This document shows positions 43,225 through 56,430 of a stretch of DNA of 64,000 bases, one piece after another. The notes under the pieces were generated by a model. That model saw only the letters and a program-made list of their open reading frames with translations, was not told where the DNA came from and did no database searches. A program made the position numbers and the translations under genes. The DNA is taken from positions 1,054,001 to 1,118,000 of the forward strand of contig WJXW01000009.1 in the NCBI GenBank assembly GCA_015832175.1, in the 5' to 3' direction. The number at the start of each line of letters is the position of its first letter. Within the stretch, counting starts at the first letter, position 1. Source of the stretch: Paraphaeosphaeria minitans. Its lineage: Eukaryota > Ascomycota > Dothideomycetes > Pleosporales > Didymosphaeriaceae.

Positions 43225-46200
43225 CATCCTTATAGGAAGAAAAAAAAGACAATCTACATAAACTACATACTTAAGAATAATAATAGAAACAGATGCTTAG
43301 AAATGTATACTAGGCACTAGAACTTAATTTTAATCTATATAAATAGATGTCTTTTTTAGGCCTAGACTTAAATAAGAAAACGCCTTTATTAAATTAAATA
43401 CTATAGTAAGCACAGTATTAGTTAAGCTACTAGTATAGCTTAAAGAAATATAGACTTAAGCTCTTATAGACTTAGGAGTAGAAAGGAACTTTATATCTTA
43501 TTAGATAATAAAATAAGCGGGACTTATAATATTAGAGAAAAAAGTACCCTATATTATCTATATTACGAATAGATCCCTAATGCCTAAGACACCTTAGATA
43601 TACTAGGAGGTTACTACTATAATAATAGTCTAAGGACATAGAAAGGAACTTACCTTAGATATTCTACTAGGATCTAAGTATAAGTTAGTCTTCGGATTAT
43701 CTTAGTTAATAATACACAATCTACAGATTAATTAGGGTATAAAGAAAATGTTATTTAAACGCTATATCTATATATTATAAATAAAGCCTACGTATTAACT
43801 AAAAATAATAGTAGATAAGGAAGTTATTAACAATATAATACTACGATAGATAGTTAAAAAACAGAAGTATACTTTAGTAGATGTTAGTAGGAACTACTAG
43901 GTTAAGGAGCGCGAGAAGGAGGATAATAGTATACCCCTTACCTTACTAAGAGAATACAAGAAATAGACACATATATTTATAAAGAAGGAAGGAAAAGTAA
44001 ACCTACCTAAATATTAACTCTAGAATCTTATAATAGACCTGGAAGAAGGGAAGACGCCACCCTTTAGACTACTACATAGTAAAATAGGAGTAGAACTCCT
44101 TAAAGAACGTAATTTTATTAAGATAAATCTTAAGAAAGGATATATATAACTATTAAAGTCACTAGTAGTAAGCCCTTTTATATTTGTTAAGAAAAAGGAT
44201 AGATTAGATAAACTATACGTTAACTATTAATAACTTAATAATATAATAATAAAAAACTAATATCTACTACTAAATATTATAGAGCTACGACATTAACTGT
44301 CTTAAGCTAATATATTTATAATAATAAATCTAAGAGATAGTTACTACCTTATATAAGTTAAGAAAGGTAAAGAATAGAAAAGAGTGTTTTAATTACGCTA
44401 TAGACTATTTAAATATAAGGTTATGCTATTTAGGCTTACAAATATACTAGTAGCTTTTATAGCACTTATTAACAACGTACTCTATAAATATCTAGACATA
44501 TTTGTAATTATGTATATGGATAATATCCTTGTCTTTTCTAAAAACGAATTAGACTACACTAAGTATATAAAGATAGTACTAGAAGTACTAGACAAAGTAT
44601 ACCTTCGTATTAAACTTAAGAAATATAAGTTCAACGTTAAATAACTTAAATTTCTAGGACACATTATTACTATAGATGAAATTAAGATGGCACTAAGTAA
44701 AGTTAAATATATTAAGAACTGGCCAATACTAAAGACAGCTAAGAACATCTAAGAATTCTTAAAATTCTATAGATTTAACTAATAATTTATCTAAAATTAC
44801 GTAAAGATTACAACACCCTTAATAAATTTTATAAAAAAGGACGTACCCTTAAAATAGATAAATAAGTATAGAATGTTATTTTAACTCCTTAAGATAGTAT
44901 GTATTATAAAACCTATCTTTATTTATTTTAGAAGTAATAAACTACTACGCTTTAAAATAGACGCTAGCGATCTTATACTAGGCGCCTACACTAAATAAGA
45001 ATGTAATAGTAAATAGCACCTAATTACCTAATACTTATATAAATTTAGTAACGCTAAAACACAATAAAACGTATATAATAAAGAACTCTACGCTATTATT
45101 AAAGCCTTAAAGCACTAGAGGGTTTACGCGCTTAGTTACTTAACGCTAAAAATCTACATAGATTATAAGAACCTTCTAAGGTTCACGATAATAAAAGAAC
45201 TTACACTATAATAATAAAAATAGTCGCAGACTACTAGATAGTATACGTTTAATATTATCTATATAGCTAGAAAAGAAAATAGCAGAGTAGACGCACTTAG
45301 CTAACAAAGTAATCTAGTAAGAGAAAAGGCAAAAACCTTCTCTATAATCCTTTGCAAAACTAAAGATGGATCTCTAGAACTAATAGTATAACTAAATTAA
45401 CTTTTAGTAATTAACTAAGAAGTTCTAGAATATCTATAGACTAAGATTATCTAACAATACTATAATAACCCTATATACAGACACCTATGCATCACAAAAA
45501 TAATAAAACTTATCTAAATAAATTACACCTTTAAGGAAATTAAAAAAGCTGTAATAACGTATATCTATAAATGTGTACAATATTAGAAAAATAAACATAG
45601 TACACATTTTAAATATAGAGAGATGTAAGTAATTAGAATACTAACAGTACTATAGGAGGACATTGCTATAGATTTTGTTATAGGAATTCGAAACTCTAAG
45701 GATCTAATAATAGGAATTGAATATAATAGTCTACTAGTAATAGTCTACTAACTAACTACGTATATTAAGCGTATTCTATATCTTAAGAGAATAATAGTAA
45801 AGAAACTCGCTTTTCTTATTCTAGAGCAACTAGTTAGATACTACAGAATCCTAAAAACAATTATTAGTAATAGAGATAAGCTCTTTATGTTAAATTACTA
45901 GATAACACTTATAGCCCTACTTAGAAGGAAACGAAAGCTATTAATAGCTTATTATCTATAAATAGACAGATAGATAGAATGTATAAACTAAACTATAGAA
46001 ACGTACCTACGCATTTACTGTAATAGTTAAAAGAATAACTAGATTTTATTACTACCTATGGCACAGTTAGCCTATAATAACAAAGTATTAGTAGTATTAG
46101 GACATACACTACTCTATGTAAACTATAGAAGACACCTATATCTTGTTAATTAATAATTTCCTACGATAATTAAAGTAAAAGAAGCTATAAACATAGTAGA

Positions 46201-46725
46201 AATATAAAGAAAATATACTAATAACTTGAAGAAAATCTTAAGAAAGCTTAGCACTAATTAATTTTATACTAAAATTAAAAACGTAAAACAGTACCTTAGC
46301 TAAAGAAAGGGGATAAAGCATATCTACTTATAAAGAACCTTTAAACTTAGAAGAGAAAACACAAGAAACTGTATTATATTAAGGTTAGACCATTTTATAT
46401 TTCTAAGCAAATATTACTAGTGAACTATAAACTAGAACTACTAGCTAACGTAAAGATACACCTAGTATTCTATATATCACTACTAGAACTAGCAGACCCT
46501 AATACACTAGTTAGAACCGCCTTTTACTACAGAACTAAAGAAGAAAATAAATTTAAAGTTAAAAGAATTCTAGAATATAATTAGTATAATAACGTATACC
46601 TTATGAAATGGAAAGGTTACCTATATAGCGAAAACACCTAGAAACTAAAGAGTAATCTAGGAAACTGTTAGCAAAAGATTAAGGAATTCTATTAGAAACA
46701 CGAATATACCTAGGAGGATTATAGT
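43225..46725 (+). pseudogene. gag end and pol of A2
   Basis: Starts with the gag tail after the right-hand target duplicate CATCC. Slippery T TTT TTA at 43352-43358. Protease LIDL near 43463. RT: MLFRLTN at 44423 and YMDN at 44513-44524, so the second catalytic Asp has become Asn. A 73-codon open stretch (44423-44644) is the longest surviving RT piece. RNase H about 44945-45240, integrase about 45440-46060, chromodomain about 46546-46690 with KWKGY retained near 46609. Many stops; no activity expected. Confidence 0.9.
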
Positions 46726-46726
46726 A

Positions 46727-47110
46727 CTAACGCCATAGTATCTACTATATTAAGAGTTAACTATATTAATGTAGAGTAACTAATAGTCGCTGCTATAGTA
46801 GAATAATTAATAGTATCTATACTTATCTCCTTACTATCTATAGCTATTTCTGTAGCTAGACATAACGTCTTCTTATAAGCACGCTCTTTAGCCTAAGCTA
46901 GTATTTCTTATTTTGTACCAACTATACTATTAGGAGAGATAACGCCTTCTTATTCTTTTTAACTTTCTTTTTATACTCTTTATAAGTCTTATCTAGTAAT
47001 AACTAGCTTATATTTACACATAGACAACCTAAATAGACACACTTAGAACACTTTAAACCTAAATCTAGGATAATATAACAAATAGAACTTTTAAAGCTCT
47101 AGTTAATACA
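46727..47110 (-). pseudogene. Antisense ORF of A2, C-terminal part
   Basis: Counterpart of the A1 antisense frame (12727 to about 13110). The CSKC-like region lies near 47025-47065 and the basic coiled-coil region near 46950-47010. It is split by insertion of F at 47110/53816; the N-terminal part lies at 53821-53960. Confidence 0.6.
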
Positions 47111-47521
47111 TGTTAAGATCCGAAGGCTAGGCCTCCTGGGATCTTTATATATATCTACATTTATTATTTAAGTGGCACAGCACAAAAGGTCACGTAACCT
47201 AATTAGTGTGATTAGAGCGCTAAGACAACTAATTAGACTAAGTACTTAATATACTAAGTAACTAATTAGTGCTTAATTAGTTTAATTAGAGCGATTAGTC
47301 CACTAATTGCTTAAAGTATATAGGAACGCAAGGATAGGCCTTCTATACTTATGTTTAATCTGTTTATTAATTTATTGTTAGGATTCTAGTAGACTAAATT
47401 GTTAACTTATTACACTTTGTAAGATACTATTATATTAATAAGACCTTCTACTTTCTGTAAGTACTCCTACCTAAGAACTAACCTTAACCCTTTAGAACTA
47501 GCTACCCTATTAGGTTTAATA
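47111..47521 (+). repeat. 5' LTR of F (U3 type F)
   Basis: 411 bp, TGTTAAGATCCG to GGTTTAATA (RIP-changed end). The U3 is rich in TAATTAG motifs; TATATAGGAACG box at about 47318. Confidence 0.93.
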
Positions 47522-47538
47522 TCTTAAACACCCTTAAC

Positions 47539-49419
47539 ATAAGTACTTTACAAACTCCTACCTCTTCTATAGCTTTAGGTGCTACTAAGATTACTCCTAT
47601 AAAGGATAGCAGTAAGGCGTATAAACCTAATCTCTACTTTAGCAAATAATCTTAAACTAACGTCTAGATTCTCTAGTTAGACCTCTACTTCTTTAACTTA
47701 AATAAACCCCTTAAAGACAAAAAGAAGGTTATCTTTGCAGTAATATATATATAAGGAGATGTAGGATTATAGACCTATTTTTACCTTAAAAAGTACCTAG
47801 GAATGGACTATAATAATAATAACAACAATTACGCAAATAAGTATACTAATATAGTTAATATTATTAAGAATTATAATAATTTTAAGAAATGCCTTAAATA
47901 ACTCTTTAGGATTACTAACAAGGACTCTATTATAAAAGCAAAGATTTAGACTATAATTTAGAAATAATTAGCAGCTAAGTATATAGCTAAGTTTTGCAGA
48001 TACGCTATACAGCTTAACTAGGATAATAAATCTCTTTAGGATATATATAAATAAGGACTTAAATAGAAACTATATAAGGAACTCTTACGTAGTAGTGCAT
48101 AAATCGCTAACCTTAAAGAACTATATAAAGAAACTATTAGAATTAATAAAGAGTAGTTTTTACTATAATAGAAGCTTTACTAAAACCCTAGGGTAATAAG
48201 CTTTAGACAACTAGTAAAAGTAGTTTATAAGAACCCTATTAAAATTTTCTAAAAGCAACAGCTAAGGAACTACTAGAGATACGAACTAATAAAAGATATC
48301 TAGTTTAACTATATAGGTAAAGAAAAAGGAGGAAAGATAGGCCCTAAGTAGCCTAATAAACGCGTCTCTAATAGAAGTTAATAACTAATAACTAAGACCT
48401 ATAAATGCTTTATATGTAGCAAACTAGGCCATATAGCCAGGAACTGTAGATTAAAGAATAAAGTCTATTAAACTAAGTTAAATGTACTAACTATTAAGGA
48501 CTAAGAACCTAATAAGGAATAGAAAGTTATTATAACGCTATTTAGTTACTAACGCGTTACACTAGAATAAAGTAAGTAATTAGATTTACCTAACTTATAA
48601 CTATATAAAGATCTAGAAGACAACTCTAACGTATACCATAACGTAGAAGACGTAGAAGAGATACTAAGATCTCCTACTCCTTGCCTATAAAATAGGCAGG
48701 AAGAAGACAACCCTATGTCACCTAAGTATAAACTAAATATTTAGAACTATATAGAACCCTACTAGGCACTAAAAGAAATACAACCCTACAAAAATAAGAA
48801 GTTAGACTATGTACTAAAGTACTATCTAGACTACTAAAATCCTACACACTAATTCTGTATATAGACGGATTGCAAAGAACTAATATACACATAATATAAG
48901 ACAGAGAAAGAGGAGAATAATAAATAACCTAAAAGGAAACTGCGCTATAAATAGATATAGATAGACTACCCTATCACAGCTTACAACAAACACCTTTAGG
49001 ATAAATAATAAGTAAAATACTTTCTTTACCTTACGCTAAAGGGTAATAAATACTATAATATACTTATTAACAGAAACTATATATAACTATACTAGTACAC
49101 GTGTCTAAGCTAAGACTATAAATACTACTATATAGCTAAATGTTTAGATAGCTTTGTAAACTACCCTACGTAAGAAGTAATAATAGAGCTACTAATTTAA
49201 CTAGTACATAGAAATAGTAAAGACTGTAGGAGGAAAAACAGAAGAACATCCTTATAGGAAAAAGAAAAAGACAATCTACATAAGCTACGTACTTAAGAAT
49301 AATAATAGAAGTAGATACTTAGAAACGCATACTAGACACTAGAACTTAACTATAACCTACACAAATAGATGTCTTTTTTAGGCCTAAACTTCGACAAGAA
49401 AACGCCTTTATTAAATTAA
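47539..49419 (+). pseudogene. gag of F
   Basis: Opens at ATA (47539-47541). Capsid region about 47650-48290. Intact CCHC knuckle at 48406-48447 (C-x2-C-x4-H-x4-C, GHIARNC). Second Cys-rich segment about 49045-49165. The frame reaches the slippery heptamer at 49374 and a TAA at 49417. Same architecture as A1. Confidence 0.9.
49374..49380 (+). promoter_or_regulatory. -1 frameshift heptamer T TTT TTA in F
   Basis: Codons TCT TTT TTA in the gag frame; pol is in the -1 frame from here to the chromodomain. Confidence 0.75.
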
Positions 49420-52400
49420 ATGCTATAGTAAGTATAGTATTAGTTAAGCTACTAGTATAGCTTAAAGGAATATAGGCTTAAGCTCTTATAAACTTAGAAG
49501 TTAAAAGGAACTTTATATCTTATTAAATAGTAAGACAAGTAGAACTTATAATATTAGAAAAGAAAGTACTCTATATTGTCTATATCGCGAATAGATTTCT
49601 AATGCCTAAGATACCTTAGATATACTAGGAGGTCACTACTATAATAATAGTCTAAGTATATAGAGAGGAACTTACCTTAGATGTCTTACTAGGATCTAAG
49701 TATAAGTTAGTCTTAGGATTACTTTAGTAAATAATACACAACCTATAGATTAACTAGGGTATAAAGAAAATATTGTTTAAACGCTATAATTATATATTAT
49801 AAGTAAAGCCTACGCATTAACTAAAAATAATAGTAGATTAGGGAGTTATTAACAACATAATACCGCAATAAATAGTTAAAAAATGGAAGCACACTTTAGT
49901 AGACGCTAGTAGAAACTACCAGATTAAGAAGCACGAGAAGGAGGACAATAGTACACCCTTTACCTTACTAAGAGAGTACAGGAAATAGATATATATGTTT
50001 ATAGAAAAGGAAGGAAAAGTAAACCTACTAGAATATTAACCCTAGGATCTTATAATAGACCTAGAAGAAGGGAAAACGCTACCCTTTAGACCACTATATA
50101 GTAAGATAGGAGAAAAACTCCTTAAAGAACGTAATTTTATTAAAACAAACCTTAAGAAAGAATATATATAACTATTAAAGTCACTAGCAGTAAGCCCTTT
50201 TATGTTTATTAAGAAAAAGGATAGATTAGATAGACTATATATTAACTACTAACAACTTAATAATATAACAATAAAGAACTAATATCTACTACTAAATATT
50301 ATAGAGTTACGAGATTAACTATCTTAAGCTAAGATATTCACAATAACAGATCTAAGAGACAGTTACTACTTTATACAAATTAAGAAAGGTAAAGAATAAA
50401 AAATAGCGTTTTAATTACGCTATAGACTTTTTAAATATAAGGTTATGCCTTTTAAACTTATAAACGCACTAGTAGCTTTTATAGCACTTATTAATAACGT
50501 ACTCTGTAAACATCTAGACATATTTGTTATCGCGTATATAGACGATATCCTCGTCTTCTCTAAAAACGAATTGGACCACACTAAGTACGTATAAACAGTA
50601 CTAGAAGCACTAGATAAAACATGCCTTTACATTAAACTTAGGAAATATAAGTTTAACGTGAAATAACTTAAATTCCTAGGACATATTATTACTATAGAAG
50701 GAATTAAAATAGCACTAAGTAAAGTTAAATACATTAAGAACTAGCTAATACTAAAGATAGCTAAGAATATCTAAGAATTCTTAGGATTTTATAGATTTAA
50801 CTAATAATTTATCCAAGATTACGTAAAGCTTATAATACCCTTAATAAATCTTATAAAGAAGGACGTACCCTTTAAATAGATAGATAAGTGCAGAATATCA
50901 TTCTAACTCCTTAAGATAGTATGTATTATAGAACTTATTCTTATTTATTTTAGAAGTAATAAACTACTGCGCTTTAAAATAGACGCTAGCGATCTTACGC
51001 TAGGCGCCTACGCTAAATAAGAACGTAATAGTAAATAGCACCTAATTACCTATTACTTATGTAAATTTAATAACGCTAAAACACAATACAACGTATATAA
51101 TAAGAAACTCTACGCTATTATTAAAGCCTTAAAGCACTAGAGTATTTACGCGCTTAGTTACTTAACGCTAGAAATCTACACAAATTATAAGAACCTTCTA
51201 AGGTTCACGACGATAAAAGAACTTACGCTAAGACAATAAAGATAGTTATAGACTACTAGGTAGTATAAGTTTAAAATTATCTATATAGCTAAAAAAGAAA
51301 ATAGTAGAGTAGACGCTCTTAGCTAATAAAGTAATCTAGTAGGAGAAAAAGTAAAAACCTTGTCTACAATCCTTTATAAAGCCAAAAATAGATCTCTAGA
51401 GCTAACAGTAGAACTAAATTAACTTTTAGTAATTAACTAAGAAGTTCTAGAATATCTATAGACTAAAATCATCCGATAATACTATAATAACCCTATGTAT
51501 AGACACCTAGGCATCACAAAAACAATAAAACTTATCTAAAGGAATTATACCTTTAAAGGAATTAAGGAAGCTATAATAACTTACATCTATAAATATATAG
51601 AATGCTAGAGAAATAAACACGGCACACATCTTAAATATAGAGAGATATAAGCAATTAGAATACTAATAGCACTATAGGAAGTTATCGCTATAGATTTTGT
51701 TATAGGAATTTTAAACTCTAACAATTTAACAATAGGAATTAAATATAATAGCATACTAGTAATAGTCTGCTAACTAACGAAGTATATTAAGCTTATTTCA
51801 TGTCTTAAAAGAATAACAGTAAAAAAACTCGCTTTTCTTATCCTAGACTAGCTAATTAGACATTACAGAATCCTAAAAATAATTATTAGCGATAGAGATA
51901 AGCTCTTCACGTTAAATTATTAGATAACGCTTATAGCACTACTTAGAACGAAATAAAAGCTATTAATAGCTTACTATCTATAAATAAATAGATAGACAGA
52001 ACGTATAAACTAAACTATAGAAACGTACCTACGCATCTACTACAATAGTTAGAAGAATAACTAGGTTTTATTACTACCTATAGTACAGTTGGCCTATAAT
52101 ATAAAAGTATTAGTAGTATTAGGACATACACTATTCTATATAAACTATAAAAGACACCCACATCTCTTTAATTAACAATTTCCTACGATAATTAAAGCAA
52201 AAGAAGCTATAGATATAGTAGAAAATATAAAGAAAATACACTAATAACTCTAAGAGAATCTCAAGAAAGCTTAGTAGTAATTAATTTTATATTAAAATAG
52301 AAAACGAAAAATAGTACCTTAGCTAAAGAAGGGGGATAAAGTATATCTACTTACAAAGAACCTTTAAACTTAGAAGAAAAAACACAAGAAACTAAATTAT

Positions 52401-52735
52401 ATTAAGGTTAGACTATTTTATATTTCTAAGCAAATATTACTAGTAAACTATAAGTTAGAACTACTACTAGATGCAAAGATACACCTGGTATTCCACATAT
52501 TACTACTAGAACTAGTAGACCCTAATACACCAGTTAGAACCGCCTTCTACTATAGAACTGAGGAAGAAAATAAATTTAAGGTTAAAAGAATTCTAGAATA
52601 TAATTAGTATAGTAACGCGTATCTTATTAAGTGGAAAGGTTACCCATATAGCGAAAACACTTAGGAACTAGAGAACCACCTAGGAAACTATTAATAAAAG
52701 ATTAGAAAATTCTACTAATAACTTATATAGTATAA
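49374..52735 (+). pseudogene. pol of F: PR-RT-RNase H-integrase-chromodomain
   Basis: Protease at about 49485-49496 with the catalytic Asp now Asn (AAC at 49491). RT with intact YIDD at 50535-50546. RNase H about 50970-51240. Integrase triad D 51693, D 51891, E 51999 with exact 35-residue spacing. Chromodomain about 52563-52710 (KWKGYPYSENT retained near 52631). These landmarks share one frame, so there is no net indel; only substitutions broke it. Confidence 0.93.
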
Positions 52736-52774
52736 TAATATTTGTACTTAAGATAGTAAAGACACTAAATTATC

Positions 52775-53300
52775 CTAGAATTCTAATAAGAAATCCTTAA
52801 AAGCGCTCTATATTATAGGGGATAAAAAGGGACCTAAAGGAGTCTTGTTAACTACTAGATTAACAGCCTTATAAGATTTAGCCTTCTTAATATTCTTCTC
52901 CTTAACCGCTATTGTATCCTTAGCACACTTATCTAGTAAGTCTATTTACTAACGTAACTAATCTTTGTATATACGTGTAACCTATAATTTCTCTAACGCC
53001 TTCTTATAGGCTTTAAACGTAGCCTCCTATATTTCTCTTAACTTTTTATCTATATACGTAATTTCTCTTTCTTTACTAATAAACGCTTAAACTTAGACTC
53101 TAAAACGTATACATCGCAACGTTAACCTTAATAAATATATTCTCTATATTTTCTAGACTAAACGTGAACTTAACAAATATAGTTATATTTTATATATATT
53201 AAGTATTTCTTAACTATGACTTCGCTAAAGGAATTAATAAAATTAGTTAGATAATAGTAATAAGTGGTGCTAGACTTAGAAGGTTATTAGGGTATAATGC
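52775..53300 (-). pseudogene. Antisense ORF of F
   Basis: On the minus strand, RCDVYVLESKFKR near 53085-53125 (C-x2-Y, probably once C-x2-C) precedes a long Lys/Glu-rich helix (KEREI...KKLREIQEATFKAYKKALEKL, about 53070-52985). The tail includes NKTPLGPFLSP near 52810-52845 and ends LLEF near 52780. A frame change is needed between the Cys region and the helix. Same position and orientation as in A, C and D, but the sequence is largely unrelated outside the Cys-helix plan. Confidence 0.55.
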
Positions 53301-53388
53301 GAGTAAGCTAACGCTACTTATAATATAGGGCAAGCTCTAGTTATAACTAGGCATAAGACACAGTTATATAATTTAAGGACAAATCCTA

Positions 53389-53404
53389 GCAAGGAGGAAG
53401 ATAA
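53389..53404 (+). other. Polypurine tract of F
   Basis: CAAGGAGGAAGATAA-type tract immediately before the 3' LTR. Confidence 0.8.
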
Positions 53405-53815
53405 TGTTAAGATCTAAAGGCTAGGCCTCCTAGAATCTTTATATGTATCTATATTTATTATTTAAGTGGCACAGCACAAAAGGTCACATAACCTAATTAG
53501 TGTGATTAGAGCGCTAAGATAACTAATTAGACTAAGCACTTAATATACTAAGCAACTAATTAGTGCTTAATTAGTTTAATTAGAGCAATTAGTCCACTAA
53601 TCGCTTAAAGTATATAGGAACGTGAGGATAGGCTCTCTATACTTGTGTTTAATCTGTTTATTAATCTATTGTTTAGATTCTAGTAGACTAAATTGTTAAC
53701 TTATTACACTTTGTAAGATACTATTGTATTAATAAGACCTTCCACCTTCTGTAAGTACTCCTGCCCGAGAACTAACCTTAACCCTTTAGGACTAGCTACC
53801 CTCTTGGATTTAACA
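53405..53815 (+). repeat. 3' LTR of F (U3 type F)
   Basis: 411 bp, TGTTAAGATC to GGATTTAACA. It keeps CTTGTGTTTAATC in R, useful for reading the unmutated primer complement. Confidence 0.93.
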
Positions 53816-54008
53816 ATATAAAGGTTCTTTGTGATAATGTTAGCTTCTTAGATCTTATAGTATAGTTAATATTTTTAAGTAGTAGAGTCGCTAGATATAA
53901 TGCTAATAGATATACTTATAGTAAGTAGGGTTAGTAGAATAGCTTACGTAATAAGGGCTAAGATCTAAGTATGTAATTTAGGACAAAACTATAAAAGAGG
54001 GGAGATAA
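53816..54008 (-). pseudogene. Antisense ORF of A2, N-terminal part, and polypurine tract
   Basis: Resumes the A2 body after F (TSD ATATA at 53816-53820) and matches A1 13126-13309. The Ser/Thr-rich N-terminus lies on the minus strand. The tract AAAAGAGGGGAGATAA precedes the 3' LTR at 54009. Confidence 0.6.
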
Positions 54009-54439
54009 TATTAGGATCCAAAATCTATATAATAGCAAAAAGCTAGTTTTATACCTAGTGGGTGCGTAGTAGGGATTAAGTAGCGATTTAATACTAGCTA
54101 CGCCTTAAATAAAGGGATTATATAACTACTTTCTATAGAGCGCTTAATTACTCTATATAGAGTATAATATATATAACCGCTCTCTATAGAGCACTCTCCA
54201 CAGAGCGCTCCCTATAGAGCGGCCTTTACTTAGTATATAGGAACGCGAGGATAGGCTCTCTATACTTATATTTAATCTGTTTATTAATCTATCGTTTAGA
54301 TTCTAGCAGACTAAATTGTTAACTTATTACACTTTATTAAGATACTAATATATTAATAAGACCTTCTACCTTTTGTAAGTACTCCTGCCTAAGAACCAAC
54401 CTTAACCCTTTAGGACTAGCTACCCTCTTAGATTTAACA
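54009..54439 (+). repeat. 3' LTR of A2 (U3 type A)
   Basis: 431 bp, starts TATTAGGATCC (TG to TA), ends TTTAACA, and is followed by the TSD GTTTT. Confidence 0.95.
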
Positions 54440-54800
54440 GTTTTATATAAAGTCTTCTAAGAGTGTTCTTTAAAATATTATACTTTAAAGTATTTTTAAG
54501 ATCTTTATTATTAGGCTACTAAATATACTAACCTATAATACGAATAAGATTTAGACCTATTTTAGGTTAATGTATTTTAATATAGTACTAGTATAGTAGT
54601 AGAAGCTAGTCCTATTTAGGAACTTAATACTTATATAACTTCTTATAGGATTTTATACTACTAAGTACACATATCCGCCTTATAGTATTATAGAAAAAGG
54701 GGCTTAGAAATCTAATTTAGTCTCTTTTACCTATATTACTTCTACCCTAACTATAGGTAGGTACTAGAGCCGCTTTTAAGATTATATAAACATCGCTATT

Positions 54801-55038
54801 TGTCCGTACAGTTTATCGTACAAATAGCACTAAGTAAAATAGGGGCCTGCCTACCTATAAGGACCCGCACAAGGACCCACTACTTAGGTTAGCACTAAGA
54901 GGCGGAGACTTTATAAGGTCCTTAGTGCCCCTTTATACAATAGATAAGACGTAATTAATTAAACCTACTTCTCATCCTTCGCACGATAGTATACTATTAA
55001 CCCTTAAATGATTAATTATAGATTGAGCCAAATCAACA
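54801..55038 (+). repeat. Solo LTR of family H
   Basis: 238 bp, TGTCCGTACAG to AATCAACA, perfect TSD CTATT at 54796-54800 and 55039-55043, no internal region: the product of LTR-LTR recombination. Confidence 0.92.
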
Positions 55039-55954
55039 CTATTACTATTTTTATATAGCGACTTACTATTTTTCTAAATACCTAACTATAGAGCTAGCCT
55101 ATTTCCTAGGGCCTCTATTTCTAAGTTTAGACAAAATCTAAGAAAATTTAGATACTATAGGGTTTTAGTTACTTTTAGAAATATTATAATATAGCGTAAC
55201 TATATAAATATTATACTAGACTATCTAGTAGAATTTACGTATCTTTTTAGTATTACCCTACTAGCCACTACCTATCTCTACTAGGGTCTATTTAATGTGT
55301 ATATAGAAGTTAGGGAAGCTTTAATTTTTACTTTATTAAATTATATTAAGACGGACCTTAGCCTTCTACTATATATACTTATTAGTATATATAAATATAA
55401 GGTAGTATAGGAACGGCTATAGGTTAACCTAGCTATCTATTGCCCTAGACTAGTGGAAAGCTACTACTATGTCTTAAGAATTATTATCTAGACAGTTCTA
55501 GATTACCTAGATTAGAGCCTATTCCTTATAGTAGAATCTAATAAAGAACTTATTAGTCTAGCACTTATAATTTACTATAACCTTTTACACTCTACACTAC
55601 GCCTTACGTCTTAAAACTTTAAGGAGTGTAGGAGTAGTTTTTAGTAAATAAGTAGCGTATTAGGACTAGAATAGAATCCTAGTAGTAGTAGGCTACCCCT
55701 ATGGGGTAAAACAGATAGGATAGGAGTAGTAGTATTTTAGGTATATTAGTGTATAAAGAGCTCGCGGAGCTTTTTATTCTAGAGCTTAAATATTTATATT
55801 AGAATATAGTTTTTATTTTAACTAGTAATAAGGTATTAAAATGACTTAAATAGTTCTACTTTACTAGGGACCTCTATTAAAGGGGACATTCTAGACCCTA
55901 TTAATATTTTATTTATTTATTAGGCGTTCTCCTTTCTTAAGAGCTAGAATTAAA

Positions 55955-56125
55955 TATTATAAGCTAACTTTAGAGGATAAATGAAAATTATACGTGCTAA
56001 ATAAAGAGATGAATTCTAGCTATAGTTATTATATTTTAGGGTTTTTACTTATAAGGAAGAGTTTTCCTTAGTAGCCCCCTATTAGTAGCCGCTTATAGAT
56101 TAGGGCATAGCCCTAGCCTATTATA
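55955..56125 (-). repeat. Family E LTR of the diverged copy
   Basis: 171 bp, related to the 191-192 bp E LTRs but with deletions. It borders the gag-like region on its lower side. Confidence 0.7.
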
Positions 56126-56238
56126 AATAAGCTTATACTATTAGAACTTTACTAGCTGTTAGAGAGAACTTAGGGCTATATTAGAATAGAAATATAGTAT
56201 TATAAGTAGACTACAAGCCTACTTTTATTACTACTAAT
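56126..56238. other. Spacer between two E LTRs
   Basis: 113 bp with no recognised feature. Confidence 0.4.
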
Positions 56239-56430
56239 TATTATAGGCTAGCCTTAGACAGTGAATAGAACTATAAGTGCTAAATATAAAGGATAAATTC
56301 TAGATATTAAGTTTCTGTAAGGGGATGTGTCACTTATAAGAAGAGTTTTCTTTAGTAGGTTTCCTTCTTTAAAATAGTTTCTTTCTTTAAGATTCTTTTA
56401 AAGGCTAGGACATAGCCCTAGCCTATTATA
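56239..56430 (-). repeat. Family E LTR, probably solo
   Basis: 192 bp, closer to the LTR at 1612-1803 than to its neighbour at 55955. No E body directly follows on either side. Confidence 0.75.

Larger units (their letters stand above)
47111..53815 (+). mobile_element. Complete chromovirus F, best preserved copy
   Basis: 6705 bp, 411-bp LTRs, TSD ATACA (47106-47110) / ATATA (53816-53820), inserted in the antisense ORF of A2. Protease, RT, integrase and chromodomain landmarks are all in one frame, and the knuckle keeps C, C, H and C. Still full of RIP stops. Confidence 0.95.
18268..54439 (+). mobile_element. Chromovirus A2, complete but split by two nested insertions
   Basis: LTRs at 18268-18697 and 54009-54439. 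The perfect TSD GTTTT lies at 18263-18267 and 54440-54444. The body is 18698-20428 + 43225-47110 + 53816-54008. Removing the insertions gives a length close to A1 (about 6.67 kb). The first insertion (20429-43224) is flanked by TATCC/CATCC and the second (47111-53815) by ATACA/ATATA; each pair is explained by RIP acting differently on the two duplicates. Confidence 0.93.
54440..56125 (-). mobile_element. Older diverged family E copy (gag region and 5' LTR)
   Basis: Minus-strand match to the E gag from about 54600 up to the LTR at 55955-56125, with many indels relative to the copies at 308-1803 and 59995-61490. It is interrupted by the solo H LTR 54801-55038. A2 was inserted at or near its lower end, so it predates A2. 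The lowest 150 bases are not clearly E. Confidence 0.65.
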
